DNA of 64,000 nucleotides from Lanius collurio (Eukaryota > Chordata > Aves > Passeriformes > Laniidae), in NCBI GenBank assembly GCA_020086605.1, contig JACBWW010000018.1, positions 15,576,025 through 15,640,024 on the forward strand, read 5' to 3'. The stretch's first letter is position 1. Every line of letters begins with the position of its first letter. Made by a program: the position numbers and the translations under genes. This document shows, piece after piece, positions 1 through 13,829 of the stretch. The notes under the pieces are model-generated. The model did no database searches. It saw only the letters and a list, made by a program, of their open reading frames with translations, and was not told where the DNA came from.

Positions 1-3000
1 GGCCGAAAGTGACAGGATTTAAAAAGGCCTAAAAAGGTGAATTCATCCAGTCCAAGAGATGATGGTTCAGACTGTTCATAATCTGACATGTTCCAAATGA
101 CCTCCAGCAATGGAGACTTCACACTCTCCTGACAGTTCCAGCACCTCACAACTTTCTTTACCATAAGAAAGTTTTTTCACCTCAACAGCATTTGAACCCC
201 TGGCTTGTTGTCCTGGTCTCTGTAGGCACAGCAAACAAGTCATTCCCTCCTTTTTTTGCAACTGGTTTTTATGTATTGGAAGACTGTTAGCCTGTTTCTG
301 CTCTTTCTCTCCATCTTAGGCATTTCCCACTGCCTGTCACCACAACCTTTCCCTGCAATATTATTGTTATAAGTAGAGCTGTGTGGGAATAAAGGTGACA
401 GACATTCTGTCTGCTGTCTGCTTAGCAGGTTTTTTGAGAGAGTAACAGCAGATATATAACATGAATTCAAAGGAGAAATTCAAAATATTGGCAGCTCTCT
501 TCTTCATGGAAAGGTATCTTGTGATCAAGTACAATTTCATTCAAAAAGGAAAAGCCCCCAAAAATACAAAAGCACACTATAAAATCAGCTAAGCTCTTGC
601 TTCTAGGAATTTCTCTGCTTTATGTGTCATGGATAAAATCCAGGTGTATACCCTGGGACATTAAAAGGGCACATTTTCTTACTTGCTTACCAGCATTTCT
701 GTGGCTGAACACTTCATAACAGCACTGCTGACTCCAGCTCACACAGTCCCTGCCAGCCCCATCCCAGTCTGCAGCTGCCTGCTCCCCACCCTGGCTGCTT
801 GGGGAAGTGGACAGAGAACTCACTGTGACGAAACATTTTCCAGCAAAAAGGAAAAAAAAAAAGTTATTTTTAGCAGCACCAGTTCTCAGTCCAGATCCTT
901 CCACAACCCCACACACATTTGTGCCAGCAGAGCAGAGAAGGCAGAGCAAAAACAAGTGGTCAGGGCAGCAGCTGTGGATGCCAGGAGTACTTCCAAAAAG
1001 TTACTTGTCAAGCAAATCAAGCAAGGCTCTGTCAGTGGTCTGAGGTGCTGCTGCAGTCAGTGAGGGCACTGCAAGGGGCTGCTTCATGCAACTCTGAACT
1101 GGGATGGATCAGCCTCTGGCAGTGCCTGACTCATCAGTGACTAGAGAAGGAGACTAAGTGACTACATGCTTAACTTTTGGACTGTTAAATTTACATTAAA
1201 TGAATCACATGCCAAGTATACACAGACCAATGAAAACTGCATTGTTAATTAGTGAAAAAAGGGCTTAAGTAGCTGGCTGGTGATGGCTGTACTTCAGAAA
1301 GAACTAATTTTGGCCAACAAGCTGTTTTAATATCATGTAGATTTTATGAATGTTCTGAGAGATGTTTTTTAATGTCTGGGAAAGTTCAAGAGAAGCAATA
1401 ACTGGGTTGCCTGTAAACAGTAAGAACTTACACACTAATCATCAACAAATAAGTATGTAAAAGCAAGAAGTTTGAAAAGTGCATGTTTTACCATCTGTGT
1501 AGTCTCCTAAGTGCTTGTCTGTTGCCCAAAATTCAGCAAATAGAAAGGCTGCCTCCCTCTAGGGCATGCACTATGTGAAGCAATGTGCAAGAGAATCCAG
1601 TCTGGAAAATCAGTGAGGTGCTGGCCAACACTGTGATTAATCCTCCCAAAAATGTCATCAGTTGAAATTTAGATGTCAGTCTTTGAAGATGCTGTTGATT
1701 TGTCTCACTGACAGAGCTCCAGGGTGCTTTGCAAATACAGATCTTTTTCAAATACAATGAAAACAGCCAAATGTAAACTGAGAAATAGGGAGGAGTAGAA
1801 AATTACAGAGCACCAAAGTTAGCAAGTAGCTTCCCTAAGCCATTTTCTTGTTTCTAATTGTTTCCTTCTCGATTTGTTCTGACGTCTTTAAGAACACAAG
1901 TAGGGTTTATAACCTGTGAGAAAGTTGTGTTCTAAGAAGTGACTTGGTGAAAATGAGCATCTGTGATTGAAAAGTGAAGGTGTTTTCTCTATAATTTAAG
2001 TGTACCTTCGTTAGGTTTATCAACCTGAGTCTGTGTGGCTGAAGAGGACAACTCCTGCTGTCCCAGAGATCTTTCTCTGTGTTTTGCTGCTGGCACATAA
2101 GAAAGGGAGAAGCATCCTCTGGGAGCAGGTGAGGCCGGCTGGCAGCAGTCTTTCAGGGGAGCAGTGCCCTCTATGGCACAGTCTCAGCATCGTTCCCGCC
2201 CTGAAATTCACTGTAACTCCTGCTGCTGCTGCCGCTTTGCCATGGGCTTTTTGAAGAACTAATATGGGAACACGTAGAAAAACATGATTTTTCCTTCCTC
2301 TAGCATTCTTAAGTGGTACATTAGACAGAGTGAACATCTTTAAATGTCAAAACTCAGATCCTAGTTTTTATTTCCATCCTGGTTGTGTATTTTTTTTCAT
2401 GAGTTCATCTTAAAAAGGTTTCAAACCTGCTAAAACTGGAAAGAGCCTGCTGTGTCTCTTATAGTCCACAGTACTTAGAGCCATTTACCCCTCAGGATAG
2501 TTCCATCCTGATTCGTATATCTAACATATCACATCTAACATATATCTAACAGCTACCAGAAATGTCACAATACCTTCCTCCACAGCAACAAACCCCTGCC
2601 TGAGCATTAGGAATTCTTCTCTGTTCTTCATATCTCTGCCCAGCTGTCTTAGTTATGATGCCTATTAGAAATCAACTAATAGATAATGATCACTGAGAAA
2701 GGGTAGTTACTATATTTTGAGGCACATCTTTCTTGATACATTGTGGGAACAAAAGGAACTTTGGCATGGACTTAGAGAGGAACAGAATTTCCCTGGTTTT
2801 GAGTACTTTGAAATAACCTACACATTTCTACTTTTAAAATAGCTGTATCTATATAAGAACCTATATATGTTTTGCTTCCTTTTCCCCAATTCTTGCTTGT
2901 TGTCTACCCACTGAGATTTTAGAATTATAATCTCAAGAACCTTATCTTGGATCAGTAGGGTCCTTTGCACAAAGTCTTGACCAAGGCTTCTCAGTGATGC

Positions 3001-3171
3001 TGCAGAGTAAATATTAAAATTAGGTCACTTTTATTGTGTTTCTTCACTCAAGAGTCATGGAGCATTTACAGAAAATATATTTGAGTTAATTTTTAAAAAA
3101 TGCTGGTAAAAGATATAAAACCAAGACTAAGAAAAAAAAAATATATGATCTTTTTAAGCAGTGGCACATAC
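1..3171. other. IQCG intronic sequence, no firm exon
   Basis: This stretch should be intron of IQCG (minus strand). It is AT-rich with poly-A runs. I see no exon with recognisable IQCG coiled-coil sequence. One weak exon candidate at 2006-2089 (minus) is treated under findings. The open frames at 620-1063 lack any family resemblance. Confidence 0.5.
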
Positions 3172-3317
3172 ATGGCTGACTTCTGTCTTGTCCTCCTGTG
3201 AAACTGGCATGATATATCCAAGAATTGCAAGTTGATCCACACAACTCTCCAGCACAGCACTAAACATCAGAGCTTCCAGATGAGTAATTTTTTCCATTTG
3301 TTTAGTCTGTGTTCTTG
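3172..3317 (-). CDS. IQCG: IQCG (DRC9) internal coding exon, partial gene
   Basis: This is an exon of IQ domain-containing protein G, subunit DRC9 of the nexin-dynein regulatory complex in motile cilia and sperm flagella. Read on the minus strand it encodes 48 whole codons plus 2 bases. It has a good acceptor (tcctag before 3317) and donor (CAT|GTATGT after 3172). The product has the pattern FSAVLES..DQLAILGYIMPV, matching the mammalian IQCG stretch [21 protein letters not shown] as I remember it. Flanking residues are diverged. The exon begins with a split codon, so more coding sequence should lie upstream at 3318-7190, but I could not find it. The internal Met in KQMEKITH could also be the start. 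The conserved coiled-coil and IQ exons must lie left of this window. The head-to-head position with RPL35A matches the mammalian arrangement. Identity is fairly sure; the gene model is incomplete. Confidence 0.78.
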
Positions 3318-6300
3318 CTAGGAGGAACAAAGATAAAAGATACCAATCAGAAAAATGCAATGGTGTTAGTAATGTCAGTAACAGTAGATTAAACTAAAGG
3401 TAGACCCAAAATAGCCTTATTTGCAGCCTTACATATACTTCCCTGGCTTTGTTTATAACCTTCCATCCACTGTTTATAAGAGGAGCTATGCTCTGCTAAT
3501 GGCTGCATTCAGGGACAGTGGGAATGTTTAGCTTTCACAAAACAAAGAGGTCCTGGTCCCTCCTACAGCACATCTGGGTAGACAGGCTGAGAAAGGAATG
3601 GGTATGGAGGGCACAAACTGGGTAAGGTGCCTCATTATTCTGTTCAGGGGGGAGCAGTGGTTCATAGTGGACTTTGGGAAACAACAGAAGAGCCTTTTTA
3701 AAAGAAAAAAAAAAAAAAAAAACCATGTCTTATAAAGTCTCAGATGGTGAACATTCATGCTCTAATCATTCCTCAATGTAACTGTGTAACCTACTTTTAT
3801 GATCGCAGTCCCTCTTAGTAGGAACTGGTATCATCTTAAGATGCTGAAAGTTAAACAAGAACCAATATCTGGACTAAGAAAACAATCTTTAACTTTCTGT
3901 ATTGTTTTATTTAAACTTGCATTTCAAACATGAAAGTGCTCTGATATATATTTAAGCACCCCTTTGCCTACTTACAGTTGGAATATTGTGAAAGTATATA
4001 TAAGGAAAGGTGGAAATTCTCTATTAATCCAAAAGTACCTAAGAAAATACTTGTGCAACAATGGAGAATTACTCTGAAAATTTTAATATTTTCCTACGCT
4101 ATTGGAAAATCCCTCTAAACCCTGTACATACCAAGCAGGTATTTCTTATACAACACATGGCACAACTGAAGTCTGAGATGGCTGAGATCCTGAGTGTCAT
4201 TGCAATAGAAGTATCAACAGCCACTAACAAAATCTTCATTTGGCTGCTCTACCTACAACTGGATTTGTGCCCCCTGTAAAACCCTTGCATAAACATATCC
4301 TAAGCCTGCAAAACATTACAGTCCAACCTGTAAGCATGCCAAGGAAATACATCAGACAGTCCCTGTTAGGAAAAGACATGGCCATATTCTATAAAAGTTA
4401 GAGGCTTGGATGCAGCTGTGCTCTGGATCACTGGAAATCAGTGATATTTCATAAGCAAGTGTTTAAAAAAATGCATAATTGCTATAACCCCTCTGAAGCT
4501 ATCATTTGTATTCCTCCTTTTTTGTTGTTTTTGTTGAAGAAAATATGTAATTTACAGTTGGACCATGAAGTTAATTTCACTTGGCAGTAAAGAAAGGCCA
4601 CTTTTAAGTGCAGGCTTATTTGATGTCTGTTAGTACAGAATAGGTAAACCAAACAAAAATAATTCCAATTTCACACATTTGTTTCCTGGTGTCCCTGTCT
4701 GCTTCAGGAAGTTTCTAAAGCAACACGTGTTGAAATGTGCTGTAAGAGGACATGGCTCTCCCTGGGGAAAAGATTAGAAACTGTGCATGGGGCAGTGACT
4801 GGGATTGCTCTCAGTAAATCCACAGGAAGAGCAGATACCAGGGAGAGACAGAGGTATTTCACTTAAAGGATACTACTGCTCTGGGTCAAGGGAGAGTAAT
4901 TTCCCCTAAGCCAGGCAATTATGATAAGGTTTCTATCTCCTGAATGGATGAAAATATGAAACAGCCTTTCAGACAAGGTAATGGTAGAGGCACCCTGATT
5001 TATTTCAAGAAGCTTGTTTAAATCATGGCAGGAAAAGATAACAGCAAAATAGTGATTCTGAATATTATCAATATGTTCACTATATTTGTATTGTTTGTAC
5101 CCACTTACCTAATTAATTCCTCTGAGCAGGGCTTTTGATGGTCTCCTAGGATGAAGAAGGAACTGATTTCACCCCTTTGCTTCTGAGATTTTTTCCTTTT
5201 ATCTTAATTATAAAAAAAAATGTAACAACTTGAGATAGGAATCTGATAATAGCATTAACAAAAAAATAGCAAATAATCTGTGTAATGCACTAAACCCATC
5301 ACTTTCCTTTTCAACCTTAGAATCAGTAATAGAAGTGGAGTTGCAGTATTTTCACATCAAGACAGTCAGACAGTGTCTCCAGTCAAGAAGCACTAATAAA
5401 ATATTTTTCAATGTTTTACTCATTTTTATCTTTTTCAGAAATCCATGATCCATATTTTGAGTCTAAACAACCTAAAAATAATCTATTACATGTGGAGTTC
5501 TAATGCTAAAAAATGGTGAAAAAAGATATGTTGGGAGATAGCTGTGACAGATGATTACAGTGGCATTTTTGGAAGAAGAAATAACACATGCAGCTCTCTT
5601 AGGAAAAAGGGACTTGTTTGGAAACAAAGGAGGATGCAACAGCTTTTCCTCTTTTCCATCAGCAGCTTCTGACCAGGAGAGAATTAACTCAGGATATTAA
5701 AAGGTTTTAAGAAAGCTGGCAGCTAGAATGTTTCTCTAAAGCTCCTTTGCTGCTTTGCTCCTCCTGTATATCTTCTCTTTTATCCATATCCTTGATCAGC
5801 AGATCCATGTGCCAAGCCAGTAGTGTCTGGGCTTATGTTAACTTGGAATTGAGAAGGAAACCACTGTCTGGGGCATTAGGAAACACTACAGGTATGAGCT
5901 GCTTGCTCTGGATTTTAGTGTCAACACAGTGCCCTCAGACCATCCACTGGCATCGCCCTTCATTGCTGTGTTTGCTGAACTCCCTCATTAAACTCTATTA
6001 ATAATAATTTTTAAAAAAAGGAAAAAAAAAAAAAAAGAAGTATGTGAAGGATTCAGCTCTCCCCATGAGTTTTGGTTGACATTCTTTCCCTACTGATCTA
6101 AAGGGAAAGAAAAACATATCAAGTAATAATTTTTAAAATAACTGTATAAAAGGTCTGGCTTCCTGTTCCTTTGGGGATTGCAACTCCCTCTGCTGTGTGA
6201 GAGTCTTGGATGTACATTTCTCCCACTCTGCTGCCTGATAAATGAAAATGGATTAAAGAGCAGCATTTTGTGCAGCATTCCTTTTAATCAAACAAAGAGA

Positions 6301-6829
6301 CTCTGGTTAACTCCAGTGAGAAAATGCATAGCTGAGAATGTCACATCTCCTTTAGCCCTGTTTGGCAAATGATTGGCAAAGAGAAATTCTGAATATCTAC
6401 AGGAGCAGCAGCTGAGCCAGAAATCACAAGTAGGTTCATTTTTACCAAAGAAAGGTCTCTTGGAAAGCAAAACAGGTGTGGCCTTACACAGCTCTGCCTC
6501 CTGCTAGAAATGTTAGAACAGCAAGGTGCTCATTCGGGGGAAGAAGAGGGAGGGGGCAGGGGAAAAAGGCAAGAAAAGGGCAGGAAAGGGGAGGAATGGA
6601 GAGAGGAAGGGGAAGGGATAGGATGATATGGGAAGAGAAGGAAAGAGAAAGGGAAGAGGAACATCAAGGTTCTTTAAGGTTTCCCTCCCCCTCACCTTTC
6701 TTCCCCTAAATCATGTTAAGTGCTCTGAAAATGCACCTGAATTTCTGGCAATGTGAGGGAAGTGACAGAAATCGGGAGTGAATAACCCTGACGTGGGCAA
6801 ATAGGTAAGTACACGCTTCTAGATCTTAC
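3318..6829. other. IQCG upstream intron, low-complexity tracts
   Basis: This is probable first-intron sequence of IQCG on the minus strand. It includes a run of about 20 A (about 3703-3722), an A-rich tract (about 6011-6037) and a long polypurine tract (6536-6661). The N-terminal coding exon expected here was not recognised. Confidence 0.45.
6536..6661 (+). repeat. Polypurine (G/A) tract
   Basis: About 125 bases are made almost wholly of A and G on the plus strand, with only a few interrupting C or T. No fixed repeat unit is visible. Such tracts can form triplex (H-DNA) structures and tend to exclude nucleosomes. This one lies about 0.5 kb inside the presumed IQCG transcript, beside the shared CpG island. 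Confidence 0.8.
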
Positions 6830-7190
6830 TTGGGAAAATACAGGAATGAGAGACCTGGTTACAGCGATTTCAGTGTCGAAAAATGTTTTTGCCTCCAAGG
6901 CGATGTCGGGAGTAAAATAAATGCCAAGACGATTCACCGATTCAGGGTGCGAACTGAGGAGGACGGGCAGGGCCCGGAGCCCCCCCGGAACAACAAGGGC
7001 TGCTCTTCCCCTCCGCGCTGCCTCTCTTCGGGCTCCTCGGCTCGATCCACCGCCGCGGCCGGTTTGCACTCGCCCTGCCCAGCCCGGCCCGGGCTCCCCT
7101 CAACCTCCCACCGGAATTTGCCCTCATTTCCTCCGGTCCCGGTCCCGGTCCCGGTCCCGGTCCCGGCCGCCCTCACCGGGACGCGCCGCC
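6830..7190 (-). other. IQCG: Putative IQCG 5' untranslated first exon (left edge 6830)
   Basis: On the minus strand a strong donor (CCCAA|GTAAGAT) ends an exon-like segment at 6830, just inside the CpG island. The frame that would join the recognised coding exon contains a stop and no ATG, so I read this as untranslated leader. The right (transcription start) edge is a guess bounded by the X-box at 7192. There is no transcript evidence. Confidence 0.35.
7135..7166 (+). repeat. GGTCCC hexanucleotide microsatellite
   Basis: Five perfect tandem copies of GGTCCC plus a partial sixth lie in the CpG island between IQCG and RPL35A. It is likely length-polymorphic. It lies about 25 bp from the X-box. 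Confidence 0.95.
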
Positions 7191-7191
7191 C

Positions 7192-7205
7192 GTCTCCATG
7201 GCAAC
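7192..7205 (+). promoter_or_regulatory. RFX X-box (GTCTCCATGGCAAC)
   Basis: The 14 bases fit the ciliary X-box consensus GTHNYYATRRNAAC at every position. X-boxes bind RFX factors and lie close upstream of genes for motile and sensory cilia. The neighbour on the minus strand, IQCG, is an axonemal gene, so the site most likely serves it rather than RPL35A about 250 bp away. Binding is inferred. Confidence 0.75.
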
Positions 7206-7455
7206 CACCACGCTCGGGGGCCTCGTGGGGTTGCCCAGCGAGTGCCTGCGCGGCGGGGCTGGGTCCGCCCCTCCCGGGATCGCTCTTCCAGGGATCATCC
7301 CTGGGGAATGCGGGGACGGGACACGGGGCGCTGCGGAGACGGCGCGGGGACCGCCGTACCCCCTTCATCAACTCGGTGCCACCCACTCAGGCAGCGCTCG
7401 GGCCGCCTGCGGCGGGTCCTGGCGGCGCGTTTCCCGGCAGGCAGCGCGGCGCGGG

Positions 7456-7486
7456 TCTCTTTTGCCGCCATCTTGGGGCGCTGGGG
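7456..7486 (+). promoter_or_regulatory. RPL35A: RPL35A non-coding exon 1 with TOP start and YY1 site
   Basis: A pyrimidine run (TCTCTTTT, from about 7456) followed by GCCGCCATCTTGG (7464-7476) is the classic start of a vertebrate ribosomal-protein mRNA. The terminal oligopyrimidine tract confers mTOR-dependent translation, and the GCCATCTTG core is a YY1 site. A donor GTGAGG follows at 7487. The exact start base within 7456-7459 is inferred. Confidence 0.75.
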
Positions 7487-7835
7487 GTGAGGCGGAGCGG
7501 GGCCGCGGGCCGGGAGTGGGGCTGGGGGGTGCTGCCTTCGCTGTGAGGCCGGCGGCGGACGCGGGGCTCATGGGACGCGGCGTATGGCGCGGTCTGGGGC
7601 GGACACAGGGCGGGATGGCGCCGATGCGCGGTGGATGGCCCCGCCGCGGGTCAGGGCCCTCGGCTGGAGCGGGGCTGAGGCGGCTGCTCTGTGGGGGAGC
7701 GGAGGGTCCCGGAGCCCTGCGTAGGCCCCGGGTGTTCGGGCTTCCTCTCGCTGGGCCGGGCGGAGATGCCGGCCCGAGGCTTATGGCTGTGTGTCGTTTC
7801 CAGGCCTGCCGGGACCGGGTCTGCGGGAGGACACC

Positions 7836-11167
<3,332 letters not shown>

Positions 11168-11179
11168 ATTTTTATTGAA

Positions 11180-11185
11180 AATAAA
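11180..11185 (+). terminator. RPL35A: RPL35A polyadenylation signal AATAAA
   Basis: AATAAA lies 12 bases after the stop codon and a GT/T-rich stretch follows from about 11196. This very short 3' UTR is typical of ribosomal-protein genes. Confidence 0.85.
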
Positions 11186-11199
11186 ATGAAGACTCTGTT

Positions 11200-12630
11200 T
11201 AACTTTCGTGTATTTCTGGTTTTATGGCCTCCATCAATTTCAAGAGACTTCTTTCTCAGTAGTGTATCAGTTGGCAGCACAGAGAGAGACACTAAATCCT
11301 ATCTCACATCTCAAAATAGTAGTTCTAGTAGAATCCCAAATAATGAGCCCCTGCGTACCTGGGCAGCACATGCACCTGTAATGTCTGATCTGTGTAAGTT
11401 ACTTAAACGCATTTTCATCACTCAGCTCTGTAGTGCCCAAGTGTTAACGCTGGTTTCCTGGCCAGCCTTACCCCCAGCATGTCATGTGGGGCAGTGAGCG
11501 TCTTCACAGCCGCTTTCATAGTTCTTTCAGGCTTGTTCAACAAGAGGGTGGTGAAAAACGAATTTAAAGTCTTGAAGTGCAAGGCTCAGAGTTTCTTGTC
11601 TCTGAAAATTCCCCCCAATATACTGGGTAGTTTGAAGGGAGGTTTGAGGCAGGTTGTCATGGTTGCTGCTGATGTCACAGTCCCAGAATGGCCTGTGGGT
11701 ACCTTATGAGGGCGGTTCCAAATGCTCCAGGTAGTTCCATCATTTTCAATGCATCCCTAGTGGGTCAGGCAGGTAAGTCTGTTGGCTCAGCTGTACCACT
11801 CCAGTGCAGTCCTTCCTTCCCAGGGGATGAGAGCTACCTTCTCCCTGCCTGGCCCTGCTGCCAGTGTGTGTCAGGGAGCCCTCTGAGCTGCTGGCTTTGT
11901 ATGTCTCTTGCAGCGAGCAGGTATTTCACAGCTAATCGTTCTTTCTGAAAGAGGTGGAGTAGTTGTGTGTGCAGAATACATTGTCGGGTAAATCATAACT
12001 CTTGAATTGGAATTAAAAAACCCATCGACTCAGCTCTGGTATAGAAATCATTTTGCTGGACTTCAAGATCTAGTCCTGCTGCCACTGCTGTCCTTCACAG
12101 CAGGAGGGCCCTTGCCATGGAAAGCTGCATTTGTTTAACATGGAGAGAGAAACTGCAGCTTATGGGATATTGGGCCAGGTCAAGTAGGGCTTTTACTCCT
12201 CCACAACTACCAACAGGTTGGACACATAGGATTCAAGGAAGGATGGATGGAGTTTTCAGCTTTAGGCATTACAGAGGAAGGAGGAGGAAATGGTAGTGAG
12301 CAAAGTGGGCTGTAACAACAGGTTGGTAGGCCTGTGGTCACTATCATATAGTTGGATTTTGCTGATGAGAAGGTAGTAAGTCCTTTTGAATTTGATACAA
12401 GATGCCCAAAAATATATCATCAACCCTTCTCTCTCCTCTGTCACCTCCTTCTATTGTACTGAACTGCCAAGGTTCAAAGCCTTTTTCTGGAAGGTCCAAC
12501 CCAAATAGCACGTGGCTGCAATTTGTGAATCTTAATAGCAAAACTCAGCTGTTTTCACATTCATTTGGTCCCACCAAACCCAGCACTGGCTGCTCAGAGC
12601 ATTAGGTGTTGCCTGTTTTGAGCCTGTGCT
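11200..12630. other. Intergenic, RPL35A to C2orf72-like gene
   Basis: I recognise no gene, RNA or repeat here. The short open frames have no family resemblance. The stretch contains the junction between the human 3q29-like and 2q37-like blocks. Confidence 0.5.
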
Positions 12631-12698
12631 GTGCAATTGCCTTTGCTACTTCCATTCCTTTCCCCAGGAGCACAGTAAACTGAGTGTGAGAGGAAGCT

Positions 12699-13826
12699 AT
12701 GGCATCAAAGGAGCCAGCCTCCTTCGTGGACAGAACCACCTGGGATTTCCTCAACCTACTGGACATGCTGGGGAGACGGAATGGACGGGTGGGTGTGATG
12801 GAGGTGGACTATGCCAATTCAAGAGCTCCCTCATTGCTCAGGGATTTTACCCAGGACCTGTGTGGCACAAGGGACATCAAGCACAAACCACAGCAGGCAG
12901 AGAGTGAGGGAAAGGAAGAAGAGGACATGGTTCCACCACATCTGATTTTTATGCTATGGCATGCCAGCGTGTTGAAAAGGCTCATGCAGTGGGATCACCT
13001 GGAGGAGGCTGTCCGGCATGTGAGGACCTTCCTCCCCTGCCTGCCAGATGTGCTGGTGCTTGTGATGATCCGTCCTGACTCCCAGGAGCAGCTGGACCAG
13101 GCAGTGCTGAGGAGAATGCAGTGCGTGCTGGATGGGGCCCTGCAACTGACTGTGGAGTCTGCAATGTACAGCCCAGGCCAGCCTGGAGGTGTCCTGGAGG
13201 CAAAGAGAGCTGCCTGTAGGGCACTGAGAGAAGCCTTGAACTGCCATGAAGGTAACTCAGTAACACTGCTAAACACAGGGGTGAGGGACACAAAAACATG
13301 CTCAGGACAGTCTGAGGGACAGTGTAGAGGGAAGTGGTGCTTGTTGACTGGATTCAGGTACAAGAGGGAAGACAAGCTGGACCTTGCAGGCAATATGAGC
13401 CAGAAATGAGAATTGGTGTTGACATGCTGGGATGGGGATGGACAATGTGTCTGAGCCAAGTGTGTGCCCTTTTCCGAATCAGATAGTGTTAACTCTTCTT
13501 GCCCCAAAACACATGTGGCAATGGAAATGCTGCTCTGTGTAAGAGCTGCAGTTCTGACTCACTGCTGGAGCATTCTGTGTTTATGCTAACAGCTTCATGG
13601 CTTCACTGACCCTGAGTTCTTCATTGGAGGCATGTGCCAACCTTTTTGGGTGGCCACAGGCCTTAGCTGTGAAAGGATGGTGCTGGGTGGTGTTCTATCA
13701 TTTGTGTTTCCTCCCGTAGAAGTCGACTCCCAGGAGCCATTCATTATTTCACTCCCAGAGCTCAGATACTGCCGAGTTCTGCCTGAACATAGGCAAGAGA
13801 AGGTATCAAAGACAGAAGGAGAATGA
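12699..13826 (+). CDS. C2orf72-like protein, diverged tandem paralogue
   Basis: The product has unknown function. The model joins 12699-13251 and 13720-13826 (660 bases, 219 residues). The splice is phase 1 (GAAG|GTAACT, then CTCCCGTAG|AA). The ATG lies 31 bases after an acceptor (CCTTTCCCCAG), so an upstream non-coding exon is likely. Residues about 15-55 (WDFLNLLDMLGRRNG.., RDFTQDL) and about 80-180 (LIFMLWHASVL, DVLVLVMIRPDS, YSPGQPGG, KRAACRALREAL) align throughout with exon 1 of the C2orf72 gene at 19510. The intron has the same position and phase. The short second exon (PELRYCRVLPEH) resembles the mammalian C2orf72 exon 2 only loosely. Unlike its neighbour it is not GC-rich. An alternative donor at 13803 (AAG|GTATCA) could lead to a further exon that I could not find. 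Family assignment is good; the 3' end is less sure. Confidence 0.7.
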
Positions 13827-13829
13827 ATT

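Noticed and set aside
620..1063. 111-residue minus and 126-residue plus overlapping frames near the left edge
   Set aside because: They overlap on opposite strands, show no IQCG similarity and contain low-complexity runs.
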